Shown here one piece after another: positions 19,158-28,993 of a stretch of DNA of 64,000 nucleotides. Numbering within the stretch: position 1 is the first letter of the stretch; the number at the start of each line of letters is the position of its first letter. This stretch comes from Idiomarina baltica OS145 (GTDB taxonomy: Bacteria > Pseudomonadota > Gammaproteobacteria > Enterobacterales > Alteromonadaceae): NCBI RefSeq assembly GCF_000152885.1, contig NZ_CH672405.1:14472-78471 (forward strand), given 5' to 3'. The notes under the pieces were generated by a model that saw only the letters and a list, made by a program, of their open reading frames with translations, did no database searches and was not told where the DNA came from. Made by a program: the position numbers and the translations under genes.

Positions 19158-20618
19158 ATGCAATCCGTTCCAGAAAATAATAAAAACCAACCCACCTTCT
19201 ACTGGCACGACTACGAAACGTGGGGTGCACGGCCACTGATTGATAGGCCTGCGCAATTTGCTGGGATGCGCACCACGTTGGACTTTCAACCCGTGGGACG
19301 CCCTCTAACGATCTATGCGCAACCCACGCCGGACTTTTTACCCGACCCCGAAGCGGTACTCATTACCGGGATCACTCCGCAATATGCGCTGAATCAGGGC
19401 GTTAACGAAGCCAACTTTGCGCAAGCTATTGTGCAAGAGATGAGTCAACCTAATACCATTATTATTGGCTATAACAATATTCGATTTGACGATGAAGTAA
19501 CGCGCTCACTGTGTTATCGCAATTTTTATGACCCCTATGCTCATACTTGGCAAAACGGTAATTCGCGCTGGGACCTGATTGATGTGGTACGCGCCTGTTA
19601 CGCACTGCGTCCCGAGGGTATTCATTGGCCGGAGGACGAAGATGGCCGTGTGACCTTGCGACTTGAAAAGTTGACCCAAGCAAACCGTATTGATCATGGG
19701 CAAGCGCATGATGCTATGTCCGATGTCCGAGCGACCATCGCGATGGCACAACTGCTTGCAGAAAAGCAACCGAAACTGTGGCAGTTTGCCTTACAGCATC
19801 GCCATAAGAATGACCTGATGAACCTCATTAATTGGCAGCAGATTAAGCCTTTGGTGCACGTCTCGGGTTTGTATGGCGCCGATAATTTCTTCGTATCGGC
19901 TGTGCTGCCGATTGGTTTTCACGCTCAACGTGCTAACGCACTGATCGCTTGGGATCTACGTATTAATCCAGCAGATTTTGCGGATTATTCGACTGAGCAA
20001 TTACGAGATTTACTCTTTGCCTCACGTCAGCAGCATGAAACCAACGGAACCCAACGACCCGGCGCCACCCAGATTACGCTAAATCGTTGCCCGTTCTTAG
20101 CGCCGCTGGCAACGCTGACTGCGGAAGCGCAACAGCGTACCCAAATCGACTTGGCCACGCTTAGGGAGCGGACTCGTTGGTTAGCCGAGAACAGTGACTT
20201 CCGTGATCGCATCATGGCGATTTTTGATAGCGCACTCGAGCATGGCGAACAGCCGCCTTTAGACGTTGATCAACGCTTATACGATGGTTTCTTCGACGCC
20301 CAAGATAAGCAGAACTTACAGATGATCCGTGCGATGAGACCCGAACAGTTAGCCGGTATTGAGCTGAACACGCAAGATAACCGTCTACCCGAGCTGTTGT
20401 TTCGCTATCGTGCACGGAATTATCCGGCGACACTCGATCAAAGCGAGCTCCAACGCTGGCAGCAGTTCTGTCGTCAACGCCTTACTGAACCTACCAACGG
20501 GCAACTTTCGATAACCGAGTTTGCAGAAAAACTTGAAGGTTTAGCGCAGCAGTATCAGGATAATAAACATCGCATGCAGCTGCTGAAATCACTTTATGAC
20601 TACGCACAAGGGCTTTGA
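19158..20618 (+). CDS. sbcB: Exodeoxyribonuclease I
   Basis: 3'-5' single-strand DNA exonuclease used in mismatch repair and recombination. The 486 residues align along the whole length with E. coli ExoI (475): the DEDD motif in FYWHDYETWGARP, GYNNIRFDDEVTRSLCYRNFYDPYA, the NSRWDLIDVVRACYALRPEGI stretch, and HDAMSDVRATIAMA, followed by the SH3-like and C-terminal helical domains. The ribosome-binding site is weak. The GMC oxidoreductase gene begins inside its last 23 bases. Confidence 0.97.
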   Translation: MQSVPENNKNQPTFYWHDYETWGARPLIDRPAQFAGMRTTLDFQPVGRPLTIYAQPTPDFLPDPEAVLITGITPQYALNQGVNEANFAQAIVQEMSQPNTIIIGYNNIRFDDEVTRSLCYRNFYDPYAHTWQNGNSRWDLIDVVRACYALRPEGIHWPEDEDGRVTLRLEKLTQANRIDHGQAHDAMSDVRATIAMAQLLAEKQPKLWQFALQHRHKNDLMNLINWQQIKPLVHVSGLYGADNFFVSAVLPIGFHAQRANALIAWDLRINPADFADYSTEQLRDLLFASRQQHETNGTQRPGATQITLNRCPFLAPLATLTAEAQQRTQIDLATLRERTRWLAENSDFRDRIMAIFDSALEHGEQPPLDVDQRLYDGFFDAQDKQNLQMIRAMRPEQLAGIELNTQDNRLPELLFRYRARNYPATLDQSELQRWQQFCRQRLTEPTNGQLSITEFAEKLEGLAQQYQDNKHRMQLLKSLYDYAQGL

Positions 20619-22218
20619 ACACAGTTTTGACTATATCATCGTCGGTGGTGGATCGGCTGGCTGTGTGCTTGCCAATCGACTGAGTGAAGACGGACGATTC
20701 CGCATTTTACTCTTAGAAGCTGGGCGCAAGCCGCCCGGCTTTTTCTCCGCGATGCCCTCTGGCTTTGCCCGCTTTATTCATAGCCCTACCTTTAATTGGC
20801 TGTACCGCGGCCAAAGCTTCGCTCAACAAACAACCTACACACCTCGGGGTAAGGGCTTAGGTGGCTCAAGTGCCATCAATGCAATGATTTACTGCCGAGG
20901 TAGTCAACAAGACTATCAGCGCTGGGCAGATGCCGCTGGCCACGAGTGGAGTTATGCTGCATTACTTCCCTACTTTAAAAAGTCCGAAGCCAATCAGCGT
21001 GGTGCTAGCTATTACCATGGCGCTCGAGGTCCGTTGAAAGTCAGTGATAAAGTACCCTATTACCCCGTCTGCCGTGCATTTGTGGAAGCCTGCCAAGAAC
21101 TCGGACTGCCGTATAATCATGATTTTAATGGCGATACCTTAACAGGTGCAGGCCCATTTCAATTTACCATGGCGAATGGTGAGCGCTGTAGCACCTATAA
21201 AGCTTACTTAAAACCGGTGGCAGACCGACATAACTTAACCATACTGTCGGGTTACGATGTTCGTCGTGTTCTATTTGATGGGCACAATGCTCAAGGTGTG
21301 GAGGCGTTTTCTAAGGGACAAAAACACCATTTTTATGCGCACCGCGAAGTCATTCTCGCCGCTGGAGCACTCGCATCACCTGTTATCTTGCAACGTTCCG
21401 GCATTGGTGACAGCGAATCACTTAAATCGGTGCATGTCCCGGTGGTCTACCATGCGCCCGAAGTGGGTAACAATCTTGCCGAACACGCGGATATTTGTAT
21501 CCATGTGAAAAATAAAAAACGGAATGGACTGACACTCACGCCTTGGGGTCTAGTGAAACTCTTACCCGCGCTTTTGTACTACCTTATCAATAAAAACGGA
21601 CAATTAAGCCATTCATTGGCCGAGGTAGGTGCATTTTTCGATGTAAGCGATAACGATTGGGCGAATGAAAATGAGCCTAGGTTTCAGTGCCACGTGTTAC
21701 CCGTCATGTTTAAAGATTCGGGTTATAACTGGTGGCCCACATTAAAGCATGGCTTCAGTATTCATGTCTGTTTGCTCCGGCCTGAGTCACGCGGAAGCAT
21801 TCAAATTAACCCCGAGGATCCGTTTGGAAAGCCACTCATCAATTACCGTTTTTTCGAAAACCCCAATGACTTAGTCGCGTTGACAGCAGCGGTTAAAAAG
21901 GTGTGTAACTTACTCGAGACCGATGCCTTGAAGCCATTCGTAGGTAAACGGTTGTTTCCTCGCCCCTACAATCGAGATAGCGAACTCGCCCAGCAAATTA
22001 CCGAGGAAATCGGCCTGATCTACCACCCTGTAGGCACGTGTCGGATGGGTCAAGACCAGCATTCCGTCGTTAATCCACGATGCTGTGTGCGCGGAGTCAA
22101 CAAATTACGAGTTATTGATGCGTCAATAATGCCAACGCCTATCAGTGGTAATACCAACGCACCTACCATCGCTATAGCTGAAAAAGGCGCCGACTTGATT
22201 AAAGCCGACGCCTTTTAA
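20596..22218 (+). CDS. GMC-family FAD oxidoreductase (choline/alcohol dehydrogenase-like)
   Basis: A 540-residue flavoprotein of the glucose-methanol-choline family. The FAD-binding site is FDYIIVGGGSAGCVLANRL (from about residue 11), followed by the GMC signature PRGKGLGGSSAINAMIYCRG and the C-terminal catalytic His region YHPVGTCRMG with the PTPISGNTNAPT motif. Likely substrates are alcohols or amino alcohols; without betaine or BetI genes nearby, choline is not favoured. The ATG at 20596 overlaps sbcB by 23 bases and is the only ATG before the FAD motif. A hairpin overlapping its stop may end the transcript. Confidence 0.9.
   Translation: MTTHKGFEHSFDYIIVGGGSAGCVLANRLSEDGRFRILLLEAGRKPPGFFSAMPSGFARFIHSPTFNWLYRGQSFAQQTTYTPRGKGLGGSSAINAMIYCRGSQQDYQRWADAAGHEWSYAALLPYFKKSEANQRGASYYHGARGPLKVSDKVPYYPVCRAFVEACQELGLPYNHDFNGDTLTGAGPFQFTMANGERCSTYKAYLKPVADRHNLTILSGYDVRRVLFDGHNAQGVEAFSKGQKHHFYAHREVILAAGALASPVILQRSGIGDSESLKSVHVPVVYHAPEVGNNLAEHADICIHVKNKKRNGLTLTPWGLVKLLPALLYYLINKNGQLSHSLAEVGAFFDVSDNDWANENEPRFQCHVLPVMFKDSGYNWWPTLKHGFSIHVCLLRPESRGSIQINPEDPFGKPLINYRFFENPNDLVALTAAVKKVCNLLETDALKPFVGKRLFPRPYNRDSELAQQITEEIGLIYHPVGTCRMGQDQHSVVNPRCCVRGVNKLRVIDASIMPTPISGNTNAPTIAIAEKGADLIKADAF
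22182..22216 (+). terminator. Possible terminator at the GMC oxidoreductase stop codon
   Basis: AAAAGGCG and CGCCTTTT pair around a 19-base loop at the end of the coding sequence, followed by AACTTTTTT. The large loop makes it weaker than the other terminators here. Confidence 0.4.
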
Positions 22219-22242
22219 CTTTTTTCCATAAATTATACGCGT

Positions 22243-24576
22243 TTATTTTTGATGCAGTTTTCCGACCTTAAATAGACGCGCTAACGCAGGGATCAAGATC
22301 AGCGCACCGAGCATATTCCAAAGGAACATAAAGGTCAGCAAAATCCCCATATCCGCTTGGAACTTAATCGGTGAGAAGATCCACGTCGCGACACCAATCG
22401 CTAACGTCAATCCAGTAAAGCCGACCGCTTTACCCGTGTTCTCAAGTGCATAACGATAGGTAGCAGGCAGATCCATACCACGTTGCAGGCCTTCCTTAAC
22501 CTTACTGTAAATATAGATGCCATAGTCGACACCAATACCGACACCGAGTGCAATAACAGGCAAGGTCGCAACTTTAATGCCTATCCCTAACACCGCCATT
22601 AACCCTTGACTCATGACCGTCGTAAAGGCGAGAGGAAGCACAATACAAGCCACTGTGCGTAAGCTTCTAAAGGTGATTAAGCAAAGGAAAATCACTACAC
22701 CATAGACCCACAACAGCATTTTGTTCTGGGCGCTCTCAATGACGGAGTTTGTTGCTGCTTCAATACCTGAGTTACCCGCCGCCATCAGCAAATCAATACC
22801 TTCTTTTTGGTAGTTCTGCTTAAACGACTCCACAGAGGCGACCACATTCTTCAATGTTTCCGCTTTATGATCATCAAGGTATATAATAATCGGCGCCATC
22901 GAACAATCGTTGTTAATTAAGCCATCTGGAATACGGCTCAACGATGCGTTGGTAACAAACTGGTTGCGGTTTAAGGTGAACCACTTTAGGTTACCTTCGT
23001 TAATGGCAAACATCCCCATCTTCGATACGTATACGATGGATTTGACATCTTGGACACCATTGGTGTTTTGCATATGCCAACTAAAGCGATCCATAAACTC
23101 AAGGTTATTATACGCGATACATTGCTGTGGTTCAGTCGCAGCCATCACAACAAAAATATCAGTGCTTGAGCTGTAGTTATCAACGATGTAGGCATTATCA
23201 AGATTATAGCGGCTATCAGGACGTAGTTCCGGCGAACCTTTATCTAAGTCACCAATTTGCATCTGCTGACCATAATAAAGACCCCATGCCAATAACACTA
23301 TCGCAATACCCAAGGTACTGTAGGCCCACTTCGGTTGAGCAAACTTCTCAAAGGTACGCACCACGATGTGTTTTTCGCTTTCCGCTTTGCGGTGATACTC
23401 GACACCTTTATCAGATACCCCGAAGTACGACATCAAAATAGGTAATAAACCTAAGTTAGTCAGTACCACAACCGCTACACCGATACTGGCCGCAATCGCA
23501 AGCTCTTTTATCACAGCGATATCAATCACCATCAGCGTGGTAAAGCCAATCGCATCACTCGCCAATGCGGTTAGACCCGCAATGTATAAGCTCCGAAAAG
23601 CAAGCTTGGACGCTTCAAATTTGTCGAAACCATGCGTGCGATTGTAACCAATGGCATTAATAATTTGCACACCGTGAGAGACGCCAATAGCAAACACCAA
23701 AAACGGTACTAGCATCGAGTATGGGTTTATCCCGCTACCAATCAGGTCGATAATTCCCAGTTGCCAAATCACGGCAATGATTGAGCAGCCCAGTACGGTG
23801 AAGGTACTACGCCAGCAGCGACTGTACACATACAACATAGCCAAAGTGATAAGGATCGCTAGCAAGAAGAACAAACCCACTTGCTCGGCACCATCGATCA
23901 AATCACCAATCAACTTGGCAAAACCGGTAATGTGAATACCAATTTCATCACTTTGATATTTGTCACGTACTAAGGTTTCTAAGCGCTCCGAAAATTCCCC
24001 ATAATCCAGCTTTTCGCCCGTTTCGGGATTCACTTCGTCGAGAGGGACATAAATGATAGTTGACTCGAAGTTGTTCGCAACCAGGTTACCCACCTCACCG
24101 GAGCGAAGCACATTTTCCCTCAGTTGAGCGATGGACTCTTTGCCACCATCGTAACCGTCTGGGATAACCGGGCCGCCCACAAAGCCTTCCTCAGTGACTT
24201 CCATCCAACGTACATTGGGTGTCCATAAGCTTCGTAAACCTGAGCGATTAACACCAGGGATGTAGAACACTTCGTCGGTAATTTGCTTGACCGTTTCTTG
24301 GAACTCAGGCTCAAAAATATCGCCTTGCTTATTTTCAACGGCAATACGCACCACGTTGCCAAGACTCGATAGATCCTTTTGGTATTCAAAATAATTTTGA
24401 ATAAACGGATGCTGAGTCGGAATCATTTTGGTGAAAGAAGCGTCTGGGCGCACTTGAACGGCGTTGTAGCCCAGCACAAGGGTAACCGCCGCAAATAACA
24501 GTAACCAACCTAAACGAAACTTGAATAATGCCCGCTCGAGTAAAGAGGGTTTTTTATTTTCGATATTATTATCCAC
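22243..24576 (-). CDS. RND superfamily exporter (MMPL/sterol-sensing-domain type)
   Basis: A 777-residue inner-membrane protein with the RND layout: TM1 near residues 17-37, a large periplasmic domain, a bundle of helices (about 230-420, including LLAILITLAMLYVYSR and SMLVPFLVFAIGVSHGVQIINAIG), a second periplasmic domain and a C-terminal helix bundle with LPVIALGVGIGVDYGIYIYS. It belongs to the MMPL/HpnN-like exporters of lipids or hydrophobic compounds rather than AcrB drug pumps; no membrane-fusion partner is present. The start is GTG, one base after the YCF48-like gene. These families recur together and are thought to handle envelope lipids or hydrophobic substrates. Confidence 0.9.
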   Translation of the reverse strand: MDNNIENKKPSLLERALFKFRLGWLLLFAAVTLVLGYNAVQVRPDASFTKMIPTQHPFIQNYFEYQKDLSSLGNVVRIAVENKQGDIFEPEFQETVKQITDEVFYIPGVNRSGLRSLWTPNVRWMEVTEEGFVGGPVIPDGYDGGKESIAQLRENVLRSGEVGNLVANNFESTIIYVPLDEVNPETGEKLDYGEFSERLETLVRDKYQSDEIGIHITGFAKLIGDLIDGAEQVGLFFLLAILITLAMLYVYSRCWRSTFTVLGCSIIAVIWQLGIIDLIGSGINPYSMLVPFLVFAIGVSHGVQIINAIGYNRTHGFDKFEASKLAFRSLYIAGLTALASDAIGFTTLMVIDIAVIKELAIAASIGVAVVVLTNLGLLPILMSYFGVSDKGVEYHRKAESEKHIVVRTFEKFAQPKWAYSTLGIAIVLLAWGLYYGQQMQIGDLDKGSPELRPDSRYNLDNAYIVDNYSSSTDIFVVMAATEPQQCIAYNNLEFMDRFSWHMQNTNGVQDVKSIVYVSKMGMFAINEGNLKWFTLNRNQFVTNASLSRIPDGLINNDCSMAPIIIYLDDHKAETLKNVVASVESFKQNYQKEGIDLLMAAGNSGIEAATNSVIESAQNKMLLWVYGVVIFLCLITFRSLRTVACIVLPLAFTTVMSQGLMAVLGIGIKVATLPVIALGVGIGVDYGIYIYSKVKEGLQRGMDLPATYRYALENTGKAVGFTGLTLAIGVATWIFSPIKFQADMGILLTFMFLWNMLGALILIPALARLFKVGKLHQK

Positions 24577-24577
24577 G

Positions 24578-25750
24578 CTACTCTAGCCCCTTTTCCGCTG
24601 TGTCACTTTGGGTTGTTTTTGCTGGCCAATAGTAAATACCAGAACGACTGGTCAGTACTTTTTCGCCGTTAAATTCAACCATATCGCCGAATACAGCACT
24701 ACTTGGATGTGTGTGTTCAGTCACGTCGAGAGAGGGCGTAATTTCTAAAATGACACCTGAGTTACCCACGATCCATTGAGTACCTTTAGTATCCGCGTAG
24801 CCACTCATCAAGTTGGCATCCGCAGGGCTATCAATTGCGGTATAACGCTCACCTAAGTCGTCCGAGACAAAAATATTGCCACGTAGTCCATAGGTCCATA
24901 ACCGACCTTGGTTATCAAAGTGAGCACCAAACAATGAACCATCGTACGGCGGTGCAACCGACGACCATGATGCGCCGCCATCTTGGCTCGCATACGCGGT
25001 ACCCGCTTCACCGGCGATAAATACATTGTCGCCCTGCGTAGCGATGGCGTTTAAGTGAAAACCATTTGGGTTATCTAGACGACCACTAATAAGTTGCCAA
25101 TTCGCCCCCTTATCTTGGCTGACCAACAAAGTGTTGTAAGCGCCTACCGCCAGCACATCGCCATTGGCTAGCGTTTTAATATCTAATATCGGTTTTGAAG
25201 GGCCTGTCTCTTGTTTTGCACGTTGTGCATTTTCTAAATAGAACTTGGCATCATCGAGCGCCCACTGCAAATCACCCGACTCATCACCGTCTGCGGCTAT
25301 TTTTTGTTCGAGTTCTGCAATGCGTTGCTGATAAAACGCAACTTCAAGATCGAGCAGATCAAAGCCATCAAAGATACGCTGCCAAGTATTGCCGCCATCG
25401 GTCGTTTTTAATATCACGCCATGGTGACCTGCGGCATAGCCTATCGAGTCAGATTCGAAGTCGACACTGGTCAGTAACACACTGGTCGGAACATTAGCCT
25501 GTTTCCATGTGTTACTATTGAGATCTCGAGTAATGATATTGCCATGTGAGCCGACCGCAACAAGGCGGTTAGATAGCTTAGCGGTTGCAATAAGCGGGTT
25601 TTTTATAATTAGTTTGCTGCTTGCTTGCATTGCCGGCGCGTAAATCACATCAAATTCTTGCTGCGACGACACATCGGTTTCTTGTGCGAATGCAAAAGTG
25701 CTCAAAACCCCACTGAGCAACAACCCAATATGGGTTGGGGACAGACGCAT
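24578..25750 (-). CDS. YCF48-like beta-propeller protein, exported
   Basis: A 390-residue protein with an N-terminal signal peptide (MRLSPTHIGLLLSGVLSTFAFA). It then shows repeats typical of YCF48/BNR propellers: GYAAGHHGVILKTTDGGNTWQR, LLVSQDKGANWQ, VFIAGEAGTAYASQDGGASWS and WIVGNSGVILEITPS. A short helical insert (about 130-180, LEVAFYQQRIAELEQKIAADGDESGDL) interrupts the propeller. The ATG has a perfect AGGAGG five bases upstream. In many proteobacteria this type lies beside an RND/MMPL exporter and DUF1302/DUF1329 proteins, as it partly does here; its biochemical role is unknown. Confidence 0.88.
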   Translation of the reverse strand: MRLSPTHIGLLLSGVLSTFAFAQETDVSSQQEFDVIYAPAMQASSKLIIKNPLIATAKLSNRLVAVGSHGNIITRDLNSNTWKQANVPTSVLLTSVDFESDSIGYAAGHHGVILKTTDGGNTWQRIFDGFDLLDLEVAFYQQRIAELEQKIAADGDESGDLQWALDDAKFYLENAQRAKQETGPSKPILDIKTLANGDVLAVGAYNTLLVSQDKGANWQLISGRLDNPNGFHLNAIATQGDNVFIAGEAGTAYASQDGGASWSSVAPPYDGSLFGAHFDNQGRLWTYGLRGNIFVSDDLGERYTAIDSPADANLMSGYADTKGTQWIVGNSGVILEITPSLDVTEHTHPSSAVFGDMVEFNGEKVLTSRSGIYYWPAKTTQSDTAEKGLE

Positions 25751-25912
25751 GGAACCTCCTAAACAAAAAAAATGTCTTAGAATTGTATAAGGTTATATTC
25801 ATTTGAAAACCTTTTTCGCATATTTTCCTGCTTTTTTTAGTGAAACTATTGTCTTACAGGTCTAACCTCTGGCAAAGTGATGTACGAAAGTAGAACAACA
25901 AGGAAATTACCC

Positions 25913-27265
25913 ATGAATAAACTGATGCTAAAAGCGGGTGTATTCGCCCTATCAGTTATCTCCGCCAGCGTAATGGCTAAGGTCACGCCTGACCAAGCCG
26001 ATCGTTTAGGCAAGGATTTAACACCGATTGGTGCTGAAAAAGCCGGTAATGCAGACGGTTCAATTCCAGCTTGGAATGGTGGTTATTCTGATGCAAGCGT
26101 TGAGATTGTGCGCGGCACGGACCCGTTCGCAAGTGACGAACCACTGTTCACGATTACTCACGATAACCTCGATCAATATAAAGACAACCTGACGCCAGGT
26201 CAGATTGCGATGTTTAATAAATATGACGATTACAAAATGATCGTTTATCCAACGCGTCGCTCTGCAACCTACCCTGACTCACTTTGGCCAAAAATTAAAA
26301 AGAACGCAGAGAATGCTGAGTTAGTTGCGGGCGGTAATGGTATTCAAAACTTCGAAGTTACAACTATCCCATTCCCGATTCCGGAAACAGGTGTTGAAGC
26401 GGTTTGGAACCATATCACGCGTTTCCGTGGTGGTAAGGTTACCCGTAACGTTGCCCAGTTCCCAGTATTGGCAAGTGGTGATTTTGTTCCCGTTGAACTA
26501 AAAGAAACTCTAGTATTCCCAGAGTACCTGGAATCAGGCCGTGGTCCAGAAGATGACAACATCCTGTTCTATTTCCTACAAGAAGTAGAAGCGCCTGCAC
26601 GTTTAACAGGTACTGTATTGTTGGTACATGAAACCATTAACCAGGTTAAAGAAGGTCGTCGCGCGTGGATCTACAACGCCGGTCAACGCCGCGTTCGTCG
26701 TGCGCCTAATGTAGCCTATGATGGACCAGGTACGGCAGCTGATGGTCTTCGTACCTCAGACAACCTTGATATGTACAATGGTGCACCGGACAAGTATAAC
26801 TGGGAGTTAAAAGGTAAGAAGGAAGTTTATATTCCTTATAACAACTTCAAAATCATGAACCCTGAATTGGATTATGATGAAATTATCCAAGCAGGTCACA
26901 TGAATCAGGACCTCATCCGTTATGAAAAACATCGCGTGTGGGTTGTCGAAGGCACCCTTAAAGACGGTGAGCGCCACATCTATTCTAAGCGTACCATGTA
27001 CTTAGATGAAGATACGTGGACAGCGTCTATCATTGACCATTACGATGGTCGTGGTGAATTATGGCGTGTCGGTGAAGCGCTTAATACTCAGTTCTATAAT
27101 CAGGACGTGCCTTGGATGGCAGCCGAAGCATTGTACGACCTTAACTCAGGTCGCTACATCTCATTGGGCTTAGGCAATGAAGAGAGTGATTACATGGATT
27201 GGGACATTGAACCTAACCGTAATGACTTTACTACTAACGCATTGCGTCGCACGGGTTTCCGTTAA
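25913..27265 (+). CDS. DUF1329 outer-membrane/periplasmic protein
   Basis: A 450-residue exported protein: signal peptide MNKLMLKAGVFALSVISASVMA, then DUF1329 features (KVTPDQADRLGKDLTPIGAEKAGNADGSIPAWNGG near the N-terminus; GQRRVRRAPNVAYDGPGTAADGLRTSDNLDMYNGAPDKYNWELKGKKEVYIPYN in the middle). The family is related to lipoprotein-carrier folds and is usually paired with DUF1302; no DUF1302 gene is in this window. The ATG at 25913 with AAGGAA upstream is chosen over the longer frame from 25877 because the signal peptide begins there. It is divergent from the YCF48/RND pair and probably works with them at the envelope. Confidence 0.9.
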   Translation: MNKLMLKAGVFALSVISASVMAKVTPDQADRLGKDLTPIGAEKAGNADGSIPAWNGGYSDASVEIVRGTDPFASDEPLFTITHDNLDQYKDNLTPGQIAMFNKYDDYKMIVYPTRRSATYPDSLWPKIKKNAENAELVAGGNGIQNFEVTTIPFPIPETGVEAVWNHITRFRGGKVTRNVAQFPVLASGDFVPVELKETLVFPEYLESGRGPEDDNILFYFLQEVEAPARLTGTVLLVHETINQVKEGRRAWIYNAGQRRVRRAPNVAYDGPGTAADGLRTSDNLDMYNGAPDKYNWELKGKKEVYIPYNNFKIMNPELDYDEIIQAGHMNQDLIRYEKHRVWVVEGTLKDGERHIYSKRTMYLDEDTWTASIIDHYDGRGELWRVGEALNTQFYNQDVPWMAAEALYDLNSGRYISLGLGNEESDYMDWDIEPNRNDFTTNALRRTGFR

Positions 27266-27290
27266 GCCGTACGCTTTGCAAGCATCAGAA

Positions 27291-27320
27291 AAGGAGGCAT
27301 CAGCCTCCTTTTTTATTTTT
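27291..27320. terminator. Bidirectional terminator after the DUF1329 gene
   Basis: AAGGAGGC and GCCTCCTT pair around ATCA, followed on the plus strand by TTTTATTTTT. On the minus strand it is followed by TTTTC, so it can also serve the convergent dehydrogenase gene. Confidence 0.85.
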
Positions 27321-28203
27321 CCCAATCGCCTGCTAATTTATCTAATCGTACCATCAAGCTTGACGTGTCCCAGCGTGAGCCACCGAGGCTTTGCACTTCA
27401 GCATAGTATTGATCAATCATCGCAGTCGACGGCAGCGCAGCTCCGTGGCGATTAGCCTCTGCAATCGCAATACCCAAGTCTTTACGCATCCAGTCAACGG
27501 CAAAGCCGTGATCATATTCTTGGTCCCACATGGTTCTGTACCGGTTAACTAACTGCCAGGAACCAGCAGCGCCAGCGCCAATTGCATCGACCAATGCATC
27601 GGGGTCAAGGCCAACTTTTCGTGCCAAATGCAGACCTTCAGCGACGCCTTGAATGACGTTGGCAATACACACCTGATTAACCATTTTAGCAAGTTGACCC
27701 TTGCCGGCTTCACCCATACGAACGATTTTCTTCGCGTAGCAGTTCAATACAGGTTGCGCTTTATCAAAGGTTGCTTGTTCACCACCGACCATCGTTGTAG
27801 GAATGCCCTTCTCGGCGCCTGCTTGGCCGCCAGAAACCGGAGCATCTAAGAATTCGCCCTGATGTTGCGTAACTGCCGTATCGAGCTCACGCGCAAGATC
27901 GGCCGATGCCGTCGTATGGTCAATAACGATTGCGCCTGACTTCAACTGCGCGAGTAAGCCGTCCTCACCATAAAAAACGCTACGCACATCGTCATCATTA
28001 CCCACGCATACCATCACAAAGTCTGCATCAGCCGCCGCTTGAGCGGGTGTATCGGCACGACAACCTTGATACTCATTAACCCACTGCTCGGCTTTGCTCG
28101 ATGTGCGGTTATAAACGCAAACATCAAACCCTTGTTGCTGAAGATGCCCAGCCATTGGGTAGCCCATCACACCCAAACCAATAAAACTACAGCGTTGTCC
28201 CAT
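27313..28203 (-). CDS. NAD(P)-dependent beta-hydroxyacid dehydrogenase (3-hydroxyisobutyrate/tartronate-semialdehyde type)
   Basis: A 296-residue member of the beta-hydroxyacid dehydrogenase family. It has the Rossmann motif CSFIGLGVMGYPMAGHL, the substrate-binding signature DAPVSGGQAGAEKG and the catalytic lysine in GKGQLAKMVNQVC, with a helical C-terminal domain. The exact substrate (3-hydroxyisobutyrate, tartronate semialdehyde, or a short aldehyde as for YihU) cannot be told from sequence; no valine- or glyoxylate-pathway genes are nearby. GGGAGA precedes the ATG. cmoM ends 13 bases upstream on the same strand. Confidence 0.88.
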   Translation of the reverse strand: MGQRCSFIGLGVMGYPMAGHLQQQGFDVCVYNRTSSKAEQWVNEYQGCRADTPAQAAADADFVMVCVGNDDDVRSVFYGEDGLLAQLKSGAIVIDHTTASADLARELDTAVTQHQGEFLDAPVSGGQAGAEKGIPTTMVGGEQATFDKAQPVLNCYAKKIVRMGEAGKGQLAKMVNQVCIANVIQGVAEGLHLARKVGLDPDALVDAIGAGAAGSWQLVNRYRTMWDQEYDHGFAVDWMRKDLGIAIAEANRHGAALPSTAMIDQYYAEVQSLGGSRWDTSSLMVRLDKLAGDWEK

Positions 28204-28216
28204 ACGTTTTCTCCCT

Positions 28217-28993
28217 TTACTTGTCCGGCTTGCGAATCAACCAATGTTGATAACGACCTAACTCTCGAAACGGTGATTGTTGATTATATTCCATTTCAAG
28301 ATCCAACAACTCATCATAGCGTTGCTGGTGCTCGACTTCGCGCAGATAGTCATGAAAACAGCGCACGCCCGTTTTAGTATCCACCTGCAAGCCCGCCTCT
28401 GAGAGCCACTTTTCAACATCCTGCGGCCTGCGCGGCTGTTGAGGACTTAAACGGACCGTTTTTTTAACTTTTAAGCCGCGCGCTATATAATCAAAATTAC
28501 CATAGACCGCATTTGCCATTAATTGTGCATCGCGATTATAAAACATTAAGGACAAAGTTCCGCCAGGCTTAAGTAATTGAGATAAGCACTGAATTGCCTG
28601 CTCACCGTCTTCAACCCATTCGAGTACCGCGTGGCATAACACCAAACTGAACTGTTGATCAGGTAACTGCGCTGTGAGCGCTTCGAGTGGAGCCACGATG
28701 TACTGAGCTCTTCGTGTTAAACCTAATTGCTCATGATTTTGTTGTGCTTCTTCGACCATATCGGCAGCAATATCAGTGTGAATCACCGCATGCCCTTTCG
28801 TAAGAAACCACTCATTCACTTGGCCTAAGCCTGCGCCAACATCCAATATTGTTCGCTTAGGCCCATCAATGAGTGGCGCTAAGTCACGCTTCAACACGGC
28901 CATGCGCAGTCGGCCCTTGGTCGAGCCGTAAATATTTCGGGCGAACTTTTGACTGATACCCGTGAAATTGCCACGTGCTTGTTTTTTATTCAT
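28217..28993 (-). CDS. cmoM: tRNA 5-carboxymethoxyuridine methyltransferase
   Basis: SAM-dependent enzyme that methylates cmo5U34 to mcmo5U in certain tRNAs. The 258 residues match E. coli CmoM (formerly SmtA): FARNIYGSTKGRLRMAVLKRDL, the SAM motif ILDVGAGLGQVNEWF, LVLCHAVLEWVEDGEQAI, LSLMFYNRDAQLMANAVYGNFDYI and KTGVRCFHDYLRE. Its ATG overlaps the ybgI stop (ATGA), indicating translational coupling. cmoA and cmoB are not in the window. Confidence 0.94.
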   Translation of the reverse strand: MNKKQARGNFTGISQKFARNIYGSTKGRLRMAVLKRDLAPLIDGPKRTILDVGAGLGQVNEWFLTKGHAVIHTDIAADMVEEAQQNHEQLGLTRRAQYIVAPLEALTAQLPDQQFSLVLCHAVLEWVEDGEQAIQCLSQLLKPGGTLSLMFYNRDAQLMANAVYGNFDYIARGLKVKKTVRLSPQQPRRPQDVEKWLSEAGLQVDTKTGVRCFHDYLREVEHQQRYDELLDLEMEYNQQSPFRELGRYQHWLIRKPDK

